A DNA stretch of 64,000 bases from Motacilla alba alba (Eukaryota > Chordata > Aves > Passeriformes > Motacillidae): positions 56,419,666 to 56,483,665 of the forward strand of contig NC_052018.1 in the NCBI RefSeq assembly GCF_015832195.1, read 5' to 3'. The position numbers and the translations under genes are program-made. This document shows, in pieces, positions 1 to 11,536 of the stretch; within the stretch, counting starts at the first letter, position 1; each line of letters begins with the position of its first letter. The notes under the pieces were generated by a model. It had not been told where the DNA came from. It was given only the letters and a program-made list of their open reading frames with translations, and made no database searches.

Positions 1-299
1 ACTAGGAGCAGCCAACAGACAGATTCTGCATGTTATTTCAGATTTAACAGTCAGCAGTGCCTGTCTGATATCTAAGTTTTCATGCAGGTCTAACCTGAAG
101 CTTTTCACAGATTATTGCCTGAGCCATAGCAGATGTAGATGACCCTGTAGTACAGCTATTTAGATTTCTTGTCCACTTCTTACCTAAACGTATAATTTCA
201 TATGTGTTCTTCCTTTAAAACTGTGAACCAGTAATATCTTATTTGTATGCTTCTCCACCTAATGTGTCTTGTACCAGCTTCAAGTTTGGTGCACTTGGT

Positions 300-375
300 A
301 GTCTTAAGTTTATGATTGGACTCAATGATTTAGAAGGTTTTTTTCAACCTAAATGATTCTATGACTCTGTGATAT
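300..375 (+). mobile_element. CR1 LINE 3' tail
   Basis: Only the last roughly 75 bases of a CR1 retrotransposon are present. The order is diagnostic: a 'tatgattggactcaatgat' block, a purine-rich AGAAGG stretch, a T-rich run, 'caacctaaatgattctatga', then the degenerate 8-bp terminal repeats (ATTCTATG, ACTCTGTG). CR1 copies are usually 5'-truncated because reverse transcription starts at the 3' end, so a tail-only copy is normal. It has no coding capacity. Confidence 0.85.
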
Positions 376-3300
376 TATTTTCCCAGCTTGCTAATAACCA
401 GGCAGAATAATCTTGGTCATTGTAGCGTGTGTTAATCTCAGGGCAACCATGCTTGGTGCAAGGCTATTCTGATTTAGCACCACTGCTGACTGCCTGCTGT
501 ATCACTCGCATCAGCCAGTTCTGTCATCCACTTTTTGACGCTATTGACAAACAGTGCTCTTTCAGCATCTTGGTGTGCTTCTGCGTCCATCATCCATTTT
601 GCCTAAAATAAAGATAAATTGTGCACGTGGGATTTCCCACATCCTCCACATCTTTCACTGAAAAAGACTGTTAAGCTTGTTTGGCAGAGACTCAAATCCA
701 GGACCCAGACCCCTTGATCTCTAAGGTCAGCAGGCCACATTTGACTCTTATGAAATACCACTGAGGCAGGTGACATCCCTCTGAGGAGGAACTCGTCACA
801 ATAATTTTACTTCTTCACACCTGCAATTAGAATTTTCTTTGCCAGGAGAGAACATTTTTTTTTCCCCCCACATCCAACCTAGACAGAAAGCAGAGTCCTT
901 AGAGTGCTGAGAGGCAAAACAAAGAGGTTTCTGTGAAGAGTCACTCTGCCACACCATAGCAGCACCAGAGACGTCTCTCTGCCTGCCCCAGGCAGTGCAA
1001 CAGAATGGCCCATGTGTCACACCACCCCTGGGAAGCAGTCAACACAGAGACAGTGACATGTGACATGCCGTAGGGACAACTCGCAGCACACAGAGGGATG
1101 TGCTGGCATCACAAAGCCAGAACACAAGGTCTCACATGAACTTCTGTGGCCTCAGATCAGCTGATGGCATCTCTGATCAACAGAGCGGCTATCTTTAATC
1201 TTTCCTCCTTTGGGATCATATATTAGCTATGTGAGTGTGATCCTCAGCATCCCAAGCAGAAAAGCACGTCTGCAGTTGTCACTTGCCTAACTACTTCTTA
1301 TTTTCCCAGCAGTTTCTCAGGTACTCCTTTTCTCATATGACATCAGGAAAATAATTTTATTTATGCCATTGCTAGTTATCCCATCTGCAGTGAGAATGTT
1401 TATCATTCCTCACCTTAGATCCGTGTGCAAAATTTACCTTCAGCTCTCCTCAAATTATTGTCAGCTTCTAATCTAATCATTGTCACTGAATATTTTACAC
1501 AAGGCAGGAAAGAGAGCAGAAAAGTATCAAATCCATGAAGAATATTAAGATGGAAGACTTTGACCTCAGAGGAAAAGGCCCAGAACAGTTCATGTTAGGA
1601 ACAACCAAAGTCTGAAAGTCTTTTGAGGAATAATGTTTTACTCTTTAAACTGTACACAGTAGCTCCTTGGGTTACTTGTTGAATTAAATACCAGCCATTG
1701 TACACATATTTGTCTGGGTCATAAGATAACGAGCCCAGGACCATTTGATCCACTTCATGAAGGGACTCTGCTGGTGCCTCTTGTAGCAGAGACAAGGGTG
1801 GTGAATTGGCACCCTGACTGCTGTGACTGGCTGCAGGGAACAGCATTCCTCATCTCCATGGTCCAGCCACGGGGGCTGCACAGGGAAGCCAGGCAGGAGC
1901 TGTCTCCCACTGTTTGTGATGGATGTGAGGGCTGTGGCACCGTCTGCTGTGGCAAACAAAGCAGAATAAGAAAAATTATCTCAAGGACGAAGCCAGTACT
2001 GCACAGGTGTTGGCCTCTGTGAGCTGGAACAAGAACAGGGAGGGCACCTTGTGGGCTCTGCAGCTCTGAGAGCATTTGTTGCCATACTGCATGTCCCTGG
2101 GGCCTCCTTCCCTTCAGCAGGTCTGTGCCATCAGACTGTAACACTGCAGCACCCGGATACAGGCTGGCTTCCTGCAGTTCCCTATGACTGAGCTGCAGAG
2201 AGGACTTTTGCCACTACTGAGGACAGTGTCTCCATGCCAGCAGGTTCTCCTGCACCAGTGAGTCATTCCTGAGTCACTTGTCCTCTTGCCAGGAAGAGCC
2301 AGTCTTCTCCCAGGGAATGCAGCAACCTTCCTGGCTGATACAAAGAGACCAGCTGAAAAGGTGAGACATCAGTGTGCATTTGTTCCTAGGAAGGTTTCCT
2401 TGGTATTAAACAGTCAGGACATTGCAACAGTCTGGAGACGGGTTTAAATTAGCTGCTCAACCTTCCCCTGTTGATTTTATTTCCTTTTGGAATTCTGAGA
2501 AGGAAGTTCTCCATGGCCAAAGTGAGAAGTGTTGGGGCAAGATGAGAGGCAGCTGCTGCCAGCTCCAAGGACTTCTGCTGCCAGATCAAAGTGTTTGTGA
2601 CACACAGCAATAATAATGCCCTCTAGGAAGTCTCAGAGGAACAAACCTCCAGAATAATAGTTTAGCCCAAGCTTTTTGTTAGCCTCCTTCAACTGGATTT
2701 GTAAAACTTTGAATCACTCTTTGTGAACTTTCCTGCTAAAATTCACATTTGCAAAGGCCACTGACTTTACAGAATAAAATCTTTCCTTTTTCTCTGTTTG
2801 ATGATGAATATTCCAGGCCAAAAGTGTCTCTGTTTATGCTTGAATGATCCATTCTAAAGTGACTGGACCAAGAAGGCATTGCTTAGAGGTTTCTAGTCCA
2901 GGTAACAACACAAAGTCTTCTGTCTTGCTTTCAGCAAAACACCCAAAAATGATCCTTTTAAAGATGAACCTACTCTAAATTGCCTGCAGCAGGATGTTGG
3001 ATGGGCATATTTAGGAGCATTCATTTGCCCTTTATTCAGGGAATAACAGTGAGATCTTCAGAACATACCTGTTTGCCTTTTGTGTTGTCTCCTTTCTGAT
3101 AGAGACATTTAAATGTGCCCTCAATTACTCTTCAGTAGACCTTTTTGATTCAAATGCCCATATCTTTTTAACAAGATGGATTACATATGAAGAGTGCATC
3201 CTGGTTTCTGCTCTACTAGGTGATCAAAATAGAAGGCAATGCCAAAGAACACAAAATCTAGCTATTGCTCCAGAGCAGCTGAGAAGATGCTGTTCTTGAG

Positions 3301-6300
3301 CAAGCAAAGATGATGTAAAACCCACTAATTTGAGAATCTTATAAAAACAAAAAAAAAAGGTCATGAGAAGCAAGAACCCCATAACCCCATTAATATGGAG
3401 AAGAACTCCAAGGAGTCTATGGGGAGGTCAACAAGCCTGTGTAGGATTTTCACCTGGCCAGTGGTACTTCAGTTGCTAGAAGTCAGCCCTCCTCTGCAAA
3501 AGAAAAAAAAGAAAATTCCTTTAGACTTCTCCCTTTGAACATCTCATTGCCTGCACCTGAAATGCTGGCATGAAGAGAAGGCCAGGTCCAGGTGTCAGCC
3601 ACCATTTAGGTGGTGAAGGAGCTGAGCATTGCATGGGCTGGGCAGTGTTTTTAGCTCAGAGCCCCATCCTGAGAGCTGTGTAACTCTCTACTTTCAGAGA
3701 GCGTCAGATGTAAGGAGCTGTTGAATACAGAATATAAAGATACAATATCTAATGTAGACATGTTCACCTTACAAATAAGTAATGAAGTTTTAGGTAACAC
3801 CCCTGTTACCCAAGTTGTGCTTTTTTGAAATGTCACACAGTAGCAATCTTCAGATTTCCAAGTCCCCACTTCTCACAATACCCTGGCTCCAAGGTTATGA
3901 TAAATATATCAGCTGATCATCCCACACTGGCTTCTTTACTTCAGAGTGGAGAAGAGCTCTGTCACCAAGTCATGGTATTGCCATGAGAGTAGCAGCTGAA
4001 TACACACCAGCACTGAACTAATTGCAGCTACAAACTCTAAACCACAACAATAATAGGAAGTTAGGAAGCTTACTTGGTGAAGAAAATTGCACTCTGAAGC
4101 CTGTCAACCTTTTAATATTTGATCAAGTTAGAAATGGGTTCATAGTAATGAATTCTCCTGTTTGAAATTGTTTTTCTTTAAAACAACACAATCTGATTTT
4201 CAAATGACGCAGTGGAAAATTTGATGGTGTATCATAACGTCTCTGATGAAAAAGTGCAGGCACTGGTGAGTTGAACAAAGTTTTGCAGTCATGATGGCAA
4301 GGTAAAGAGCAACAGATAAAATATTTATTTCTTGAGCAGCAGCTTACACCTGTCAGCTGGCGGTGAAAAGATAAAGAAGAAAATATCTCTAGGGCTAAAC
4401 CCTGCATAAATGTGGTGAAGATCACACATAAGCCCTCAGACTCAAGTTTTTTTACTTGGCACCTACAACAACAGACACTGAGATTACCCATGAGGCTGCA
4501 CCACCCAACGGGTGCTAATTCCAGGTTCTGTCTAGCCATGAGGCTGACATTTTATAAATCTGGATCCAATCCATTCCAGCCCTGTCCACTGCAGGAGGAC
4601 TTTACCAAATGCTTTGCACTAGGAAATGCAGGCTTTGTGTTAGAATCCTGTTTTACCTCAGTGAATTCACCTCAGTTTGAGCACCATACTAGGGGAGGGC
4701 TGGCTTTGTCTCTCAGGCTCTCGAATCTACTTGCATATTGCTACACATGCAGTGCGAAAATGCTCTTTCACATGTTGTCTTGGGATGGGGATTAGCAAAA
4801 GGCAGAGACAATGCTCTGAAACAGCTCAGAAAGTGCACTGTTACCTCGGTTTGAGGGTGGCAACAGGACTGACCTGGAACATTTGTCATGTCATCCCCAT
4901 TGGTGTCCCTCCCATCCACTGTTAATCTCCAGTGCTGCTCTTGATGTGTGCCCAGCCATTTAAGACCTACTTCATCTGGAGGTAAACCACTCCAAATAGA
5001 TTTCTCCAGGAAGGCTTTTCCCTAAGTGCTTGAGTGTTTAAAAAACCTATAAATAGGTCAAAACAATGAGACAAGGAGAAGCAATGACCTCTTTTCAGGA
5101 AATAGTATCCCACTAACTTGATTCTCATCCACTGCCTATTAGGCCTGGTAATGGGGTTGGGTGCACGGTTATTTTAAATTTGTTCTGTGATGCAGTCTAC
5201 TTTTCTGGGATACCACAGCAGATGTCAATAAGACAAGAATCATCCTTTTATATTTCCATGTGCACTAGGATACTGTCTCTCAAGAGTATCACTAGCAATG
5301 CAGCAAAGTGCTCGTCAGAGCATTTTGGAAAGGAAAATAAAGCTGCTGCCCATGAGTGTTGTCCTTTGAAGTGTGGGACTGAAGCCTCTTGGCTGACATC
5401 CCTTTCCTGGCCGACTCACTGTGCATGACTGCAGTAGCACGCTGCACTCCCATGGGACCTGTTTATTACTCCCGAGTAAACTCTCCCCCTTCAACATGGG
5501 AAAATGGATTGACAATGACAGAAGCCTGGGACATTCTGAATGCTTAAAATCATAAGGCTTTTAAAATCACTTCTTTATCTTTTTTCTTTCAGTCAAATGC
5601 CAAAGAAAAGAATCATGTTAAGCCATGATTATAAAACATGCCTTTGATGGCTTGTGCATTTGCCTTGTAGTACCTCCAAGTCAAATATTGTTTAAATCCC
5701 TATCAGCTCACCAAGATATATGGAAGAGACAGGGTTCAGGAGGCTGGCAGGGAATTAACTCCATGAGCTGCAAAATAACTGGCTACCATAGCACCAGTGC
5801 TTATGCACGTGGATGAAGGCACCTGTCAGGAGATGCAGCTTCTGCATCCCATGGGTTTATTTCAGGCCAGCAGTTTGGCCAGCTCAGACCCTTTGGTCTC
5901 CAACTGCAGGGACACCTGCAGCCACCTGCCCCAGTGCCAGGTGACCTCTTGGGCCTTGCAGCAGAAGGCAAGGAGGAACAGACCTCGGGGCATTTCAGGG
6001 AGGCTACATGAGGGAGCTGGAGAGAGGAGCTTAATTACTTAGCCTGGATGGCAGATGGATTTTGAAAGTAGCTGCATCATATTATGACTTCAGAGGACAA
6101 ACTGATCCAACATTTGGAATTACTTATAAAGTAATGTCTTCTGAATGTATTTGCTGTGCTAGGTTTAAAAAACAGCTTGTCCTGGAATTCCTTACCTCCT
6201 CCAGCGCAGGCAGGTGGCCTGAGAGAGGTGATAGTACATTTCTTTCCTGGCTCTTGCACTCCTTTTTCCAACGAAAGCTGTGACTATTCATATACAAGTC

Positions 6301-8199
6301 AAATGACACTGGCATTATACTGAAGTGCTGGCAGTGGTGAATCAGAGACCTTTTCAAACCACTTGAATTTTAAGGGGACAAGAAAGAGTGGATCTAACTG
6401 AAGGCAAAAAATTAATAATAGATGAAAAATGAAAAGTGAAGAATCTAACACTAAAAAAAAAATCATGTGTATATATATATATGATTTATGCCCATTTTGA
6501 TGCAGACCTCTGCCTACAGAAAGCAACAAAAGGTAAAAGTTATAAAAGGTGTAATGAAAAGTAAAAGTCAAATATCATTTAAAGTTCGAGTCTTCCTGCA
6601 GTGGCCTCAAGGTGGTATACCTTGAATTATAGAACAGGGTGAGAAACACGAAGTAAAACTTCAGGTGATTCTTTAAATGAGCAATTGTAATATTGTGAGG
6701 TAGGATTTCACAAGGAATCTTTATTCTAATGAACACAATAAATAATCTGTCATTATTTGCAATCACATTCATTTAGTTTTAAAAGAATTATAACAAAGGG
6801 AAGAAAAAGCTAAAACACTTCGGTAGTTGGTGTGTAAGTGAAAAGAATCCTGTAAAATGATGTGTGTGTGTGCATGTAATCCCAGATACAAGCATGGAGT
6901 TTGTCACCCAGGCGTTCCCAGCACCATGTACTACTCTGGAATCAGGAATGTACAGTACATTCAGAGATGCTATAATAAGAAAGTAGCACAAGGTAAATAA
7001 ATACTGAAATTTTTATGAGTGAACTTTTGTGAACCAGTATAATATGGGAGCATGAGAGGAACTCATAAAAGCAGGGCAAAAGCCAAAGAACAGATGAGGA
7101 TGAGAAAGCGATATGATGAGTGCAGCAGAGAAAACAATGTAAAAACAAGCATGTCTTTTATTTGAGATACATTCAGGAGAACATCCACTGAAGCCATGAA
7201 TCTGTTTTAGGATTCAGGAAACTCAACTCTTGGATTACAGTTGTGCCCACTACCTGTCTCTGGAGTTACAGCCTCATTAAATTCTACTGAAATTATATTA
7301 TTATTGTGTTCCAGATATGCTTTGGAAACTCTTGGCTACAGTGCAGTGCAGCTGAAACTGATTTATTTGTATCCAATACTGTAACTACATTACAGCCAGT
7401 ACTCTGTGTTTGCATACAGCCTCTGCATGTAAAGATTTTACCACAGAGTAAGAGGATGACTGCAAAAATCAGGGTCTGCAGATGTGACCTTGGAAAGCAC
7501 TCCACAGACACAGCTTCAGATGAGAGAAACTAGGGGTACAAATGAAGAGAATATTACAGTCAGTTTCTAATTAAACCTGGCTAATAATAAAGAAAAAAAG
7601 CCCTATTCTACAATAAGAATCCTGACAGGCCATGTCTACTGGTCAAGCAGGTGTTCAAGTACAATGAAAACTACTATAATATCATGGAAGATAAAGAACA
7701 GAAGGACTCCAAAAATCACTTCTATACAGAGACCAACCGGCACCACTCCTGAGGTGTCCTGGTCATTCGTGGAGCTTCCAGAGACAGAGGGTCAGCAGTC
7801 TTTCTTGTTTGTGAGCTAAGCTAGCTGCACTATGCCAGGACTTAGCCATATACCACAGGCGAACAAGGAAGGTTGTGCAATGACACCCGACAGGTTGGGC
7901 AGCTGAGCTGTCACCTGCAGAGATGGGCTTGCTGGTGTTGAGTCGAGCACGGGGAAACTGTAAAAAACTGTTCTATCCACTTGGGAAAAGTGGAAATCCC
8001 CTGGTGTTGACAATCTTAAACAATACATGCTCTTTTTATTGTGTTTAAAGAGCATATGAACAATTATTATTATCAATGGTGACATTATATTCCTGAGTAA
8101 TTTTCTTATGCCTAGTATGAATCATACCTGCATCTGAACTGATGAGCCTGTAGCAAGTTCTATAAAGCTGTTGTATCATCAAGATAATTAAAACAATGT
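376..8199. other. Non-coding stretch, no gene recognised
   Basis: I see no coding exon, RNA gene or complete transposon here. Two GC-richer patches (about 1735-2360 and 5795-6060) carry overlapping short open frames on both strands. That is what elevated GC with few stops produces, and none of the translations resembles a known family. A (TA)n run of about 13 bases lies near 6470-6482. Old repeats too diverged to recognise by eye may be present. Confidence 0.6.
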
Positions 8200-8530
8200 G
8201 TGTTCTTCTCCAATATAGAATTTCAGGTCATTATAAAACAGTATGGCATAATCATAAATTGAACGTCTGTGTAGAGCGTTGCTCTGCTATCACAGTGTCT
8301 GTTAACAGCCTGTTTATTAAAGCAATAAAAGTGTAATTTATGCCATCTTTAACCAAGGAGCTTGAAAAAAAGTATTTCTGGGAAATGATTTCCGATATTT
8401 ACAGAATCTAACACAATCATGCCCAAACTTTTGAAAATTAATCATGTCAGCAAGAACAGCGAGATGAATTATGGAGATTGCTGATGCTTTTAAGTGCCGA
8501 AACGGACGCATCCCATTTTCCCAACCTCTC
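8200..8530. other. Candidate conserved non-coding element
   Basis: This block has no repeat signature. It combines TAAT/ATTA-rich homeodomain-like cores (AATTAAAAC, CATAAATTG, TTTATTAAAG, AATTAATC) with several retained CpG dinucleotides in an AT-rich background (for example at 8263, 8277 and 8497-8508). Methylated CpGs decay quickly in neutral bird DNA, so retention together with homeobox-type motifs suggests constraint, possibly an enhancer. This is inference from composition; no alignment was available. Confidence 0.25.
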
Positions 8531-9058
8531 CAACAACAACACACACGATGGGCCAGCTGGTTGTTTTTGCAGCTTGCGAGCAGAGCCGCCCATGCAGCAC
8601 CCCCGGCCCCAGCACAAACACGCTCCAGCAGGCACCAGCCCCAGGCCGCTTCCTCCCGCCCGTGCTTCCCAGCTGCTCCCAGCCACAGAGAGCACGGAGC
8701 CATCTCCAGTTTCCTCCCAGTGACACCGGAACGCCTGGGTGTAGTTTACGGAGAGGTGCGCCAAAGACAATTCCCAGGCTACCAGACGGCTTCCATTTCA
8801 GAAGGCTCCTCCACTCAGCTCTCTTGCTGCAAAAGCTGCAGCCAAACTTCTCGCTATGCCTCTGGGTATCAGCAGCACCAAAATCTTCAGTCCTGGCTCC
8901 TCTGCCTTTCTTTTTTCAGCATTTTTGTGAGTGGACAATGTATCCTCCAGTACTCAGCAAGCTGGGTAGGATCTGACCTGTGGCTTTATTCCCTCTGGAG
9001 CAATCTGATGGCAATGCAGAGATCCCAGAGACCACCTGGCAGGCTCCAGGTTAAGGGA
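8531..9058. other. GC-richer stretch with a 199-aa open frame, probably non-coding
   Basis: A plus-strand frame runs from 8471 to 9070 (199 codons), and sizeable frames also exist in other phases and on the minus strand. The predicted protein is low in order (Gln/Ser/Ala-rich) and matches no family I know. No splice or start context singles it out. Overlapping frames in several phases argue for a locally stop-poor composition, not for a gene. Confidence 0.5.
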
Positions 9059-9122
9059 AATCTCACCTGAATCTGAAATCTCACCTTAATCTGAAATCTC
9101 ACCTTAATCTGAAATCTCACCT
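9059..9122 (+). repeat. 18-bp minisatellite, about 3.5 copies
   Basis: A unit reading 'aatctgaaatctcacctt' repeats head to tail about three and a half times. The first copy has a G in place of a T (cctga versus cctta) and the last runs into 'cctgcc'. It is short and nearly perfect, so it is probably a recent slippage product. On the minus strand it is read as repeated Val-Arg-Phe-Gln-Ile-Lys within a chance open frame. Confidence 0.9.
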
Positions 9123-10619
9123 GCCAGGGGCCTGCCAATAAACTGGTGCAGACCCAGGCAATGCTCTCGTCACTTGCCATGCACTTTCTGCACATGTGTA
9201 CACAGACTTTCCTGAAGTAAATAAACAGGAATTATGGGAATCTGAGAAGTGAGTGGCTATAAACATTGGCTATTGGTAGCTCTCACCTCCATTTGTTGAA
9301 GAGAAAGTGAGGAAAAGAACAGACAGAGAATAAGAGGCTATATTTCAGTACATAAAGCAATAAGGATAGCATTTCCAAACCAAATAAATAGTTGAGAGGA
9401 AGCATTCCAGAGCAGCAAAGCAAAGGCAAAGTCCTCCACAAGGAAAGTGGGGTTGCATAAACAGAGAGGGTCAGGCTACACCACCCCGAGCTGCTGAAAC
9501 TGTCACTTCTTGTATCAGACAGGACTAAATATCAGCACAGCATGGGAACAACATCACAGTGTTGCTAACCCTCTTAAAAATAAAGCTCATGGGCAATCTC
9601 TATCCAGACACTGGTTTTTGTCTTGCTCAGTAGTACTCAAGGCGGCAGCTCTCTATTTTTATTTTCCCCAACAAAAGCTGAATTGAGGGCCTTGCAAAGT
9701 AATGACCTGCCCTGAGTGTTCCTGCCACAATTACTGCCTGACTGGGTAAATCTTGGGTAGGCTACCACAATACTGTAAACATGACATTGCAGCAACCCCC
9801 ATCCCTTCAACCCCCTGGACACTGTGGGCTTAGGAGGTCACCCAGGCCACGTGAAGCTGATTCTCTGCTGGGACAGTTCTGTTCGGGTGCCAGGCTGCCC
9901 AGAGACTGTCCTGGCTGACCCTAGAGGGACTGCTGGCAGCGCCACACACAAGTGGGCAGTCTGCCTGTCCCCTCGGGGACATCTCTGGGAGCCTGGCACC
10001 ACGCCCTGCAGATAGTTGATGCTGGCTGCTCGGGGTGTTGGCACAAGGTAAACCCCCAAAATGCAAAGTGGAAAAGGTCACTCGGAGTGAGCTTTCTGCT
10101 CCACAGCCTTTGCAAGTGCTTAGTAGCATCTGATGAGTATCAGTTGGGTTTTTAAAATATTATTCATTGCAAATGTTAAAAGGAGGCTGTTTACAGCATC
10201 TGGTATGTCTTTTATTACTCTGCATGATTTTGGCTCAGTTAGTACTGTAAGCCTGGAATTTTACAGTTCTGCAAATTATTTTCAGCCCTGTGTTTTCTCT
10301 CCTGGTCTTACTCATCACAGTGACAGCAATCCACATCACTGCTGTGGGCTGCTTTTTAGGAAGTGGGCACATGATGACACACTGAGAAAATAAAGAGCCA
10401 AACCTCATTTGGGAGACTCCACTTACTCCCCATTTAGCATCATGCCATCACCATCAATCTTGGCACAAAGCGGATGACAAGCAGAAGATGAAGGTGGGGA
10501 TTGAAAAGGAGATGCCAGTTTCTGCAAGGAAGATTGGAAAATCGACATTTTCCACTTTTATTCTGACAATACAGCTTCCTGAAGGTCACAGAAACGAGGC
10601 CGTTTAGTAAAAACAGGGA
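9123..10619. other. Non-coding stretch upstream of the CpG island
   Basis: No gene or transposon is recognisable. A moderately GC-rich patch at about 9820-10060 has short frames on both strands and, on the plus strand, a donor-like AAG|GTAAAC near 10047-10054, but no matching acceptor or conserved reading frame is visible. The rest is AT-rich unique sequence. Confidence 0.5.
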
Positions 10620-10940
10620 GACCTTTTAGCAGCCACACCTCCTGGTGCTCCGTCAGGCTGTTCTGCAGCACTGCATCGTCCCCGGACGCCTTGCTCGGGG
10701 CCGGTTTGGCATCCCGCAGGACCCGCCGTGGCTCCGGCAGCGACCGCCGCTGCCGCCGCGTCCCGGGGGCTGCGGGCGCTTTGCTCCTGCCCCCTGCCGG
10801 CGGCTGCCGGGACTGCGCCGGCCCCGCCCCGCTCCCGCTGCGGGGTCCCGGGATCCGCCCCGGCTCTGCGGGATCGCGCGGACGCGCCGCTCACCTGCAA
10901 GGGCTGGAGCTCCTGAACGTGCCTTCTCCTCCTCCTGCTG
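10620..10940. promoter_or_regulatory. CpG island, candidate promoter
   Basis: This is the one sharply GC-rich segment of the window. Its core (about 10676-10892) holds roughly 37 CpG dinucleotides by hand count in a little over 200 bases, with GC near 80 per cent, inside DNA that is otherwise AT-rich and CpG-poor. A GC box that reads GGGGCGGGGC on the minus strand lies at 10821-10831, a classical Sp1/KLF site. Unmethylated CpG islands usually mark promoters of protein-coding genes or long non-coding RNAs. No TATA box is evident. A strong splice donor on the minus strand at its right edge suggests leftward transcription, but bidirectional activity is possible. An unannotated or alternative first exon is the likeliest explanation; the gene is not identifiable from this window. 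Confidence 0.75.
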
Positions 10941-10964
10941 ATGAGCACAGGCATGATTTTTCAA
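10895..10964 (-). other. Candidate minus-strand first exon ending at a splice donor
   Basis: Read on the minus strand, the sequence gives TTGCAG|GTGAGC at 10900-10889, an almost ideal donor with the exon ending at 10895. An ATG at 10954-10952 opens exactly 20 codons before the junction, giving a short Arg-rich peptide (five Arg in a row) and a phase-0 splice. A second ATG at 10964 lies in another frame. The peptide matches nothing I know. A non-coding first exon would use the same donor. The body of the CpG island would then be the start of intron 1, while the CR1 copy at 11008 sits just upstream, which is unusual for a promoter and lowers confidence. Confidence 0.35.
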
Positions 10965-11007
10965 GGCTGCAGCGCAAGCGTTCTTGTGATGTTATTATTT
11001 ATTCCAG

Positions 11008-11536
11008 ATATGATAGAATGATAGGATCATGGAACGGCGTGGGTTGGAAGGGACCTGAAAGATCAACTGGTTCCAGCCCCCTGCCGTGGGCAGGAACACC
11101 TTTCACTAGACCAGGTTTCTCAGCGCAACCATCAAACTCACCCTTAAGCACTTCCAGGGATCCACATCCATATCCACAAATTCTCTAGACACTCTATTTC
11201 AGTGGCTCACCACCCTCATAGCAAAAAAAGTTTTTTTCTAATATCTGATCTAAACCTTATCTCTTTCTGTTTGAAACCATTATCTTTTGTCCTGTCACTA
11301 CATGCCCTTGTAAAAAGCCCTTCTCCATCTTTCTTTTAGGCTCCCTTCAGGTGCTGGAAGGCCTCAATTAGGTCATCCCAATGATTTCTCTTTTCCAGGC
11401 TGAACAAAACCAATTCTCTCAGCCTTTCCTCACAGGAGAGCTTCTCCATCCCTCTAATCAAATTAGCATCCTTCTCTGGACTCAATCCAACAAGTCAGTG
11501 TCCTTCCAACGTTGGAGATCCAAGATGCATGCAATA
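11008..11536 (-). mobile_element. CR1 LINE, 3' fragment of about 530 bp
   Basis: Read leftward this is a 5'-truncated CR1. On the plus strand it starts with the reversed terminal repeats (TGATAGAATGATAGGATCATGG), then 'gggttggaagggacctgaaagatca', 'ccccctgccgtgggcagg', 'cactagaccagg', and further blocks such as 'ctcagcctttcctcacagga' and 'ccttctctggactcaatcca'. These follow the order of the avian CR1 3' region. It contains no intact coding sequence. It lies about 45 bp from the candidate exon beside the CpG island and has the same orientation. Confidence 0.92.

Noticed and set aside
1684..2144. Cluster of 82-129-codon frames on both strands
   Set aside because: Mutually overlapping frames in a GC-richer patch with no family resemblance and no splice context.
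4123..4795. 138-codon minus-strand and 127-codon plus-strand overlapping frames
   Set aside because: Within chance expectation for the length searched, antisense to each other, and without recognisable domains.
8471..9070. 199-codon plus-strand frame
   Set aside because: Overlapped by sizeable frames in other phases and on the other strand, ends in the 18-bp minisatellite and has no recognisable domain. It is better explained by a stop-poor composition.
9820..10155. Cluster of 63-99-codon overlapping frames
   Set aside because: Same pattern of frames in several phases. A donor-like GTAAAC is present but nothing else supports an exon.
10604..10954. 116-codon minus-strand Arg/Ala/Gly-rich frame through the CpG island
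   Set aside because: High GC removes stop codons, and all frames here are open. Only the first 20 codons before the donor are considered as a possible exon.
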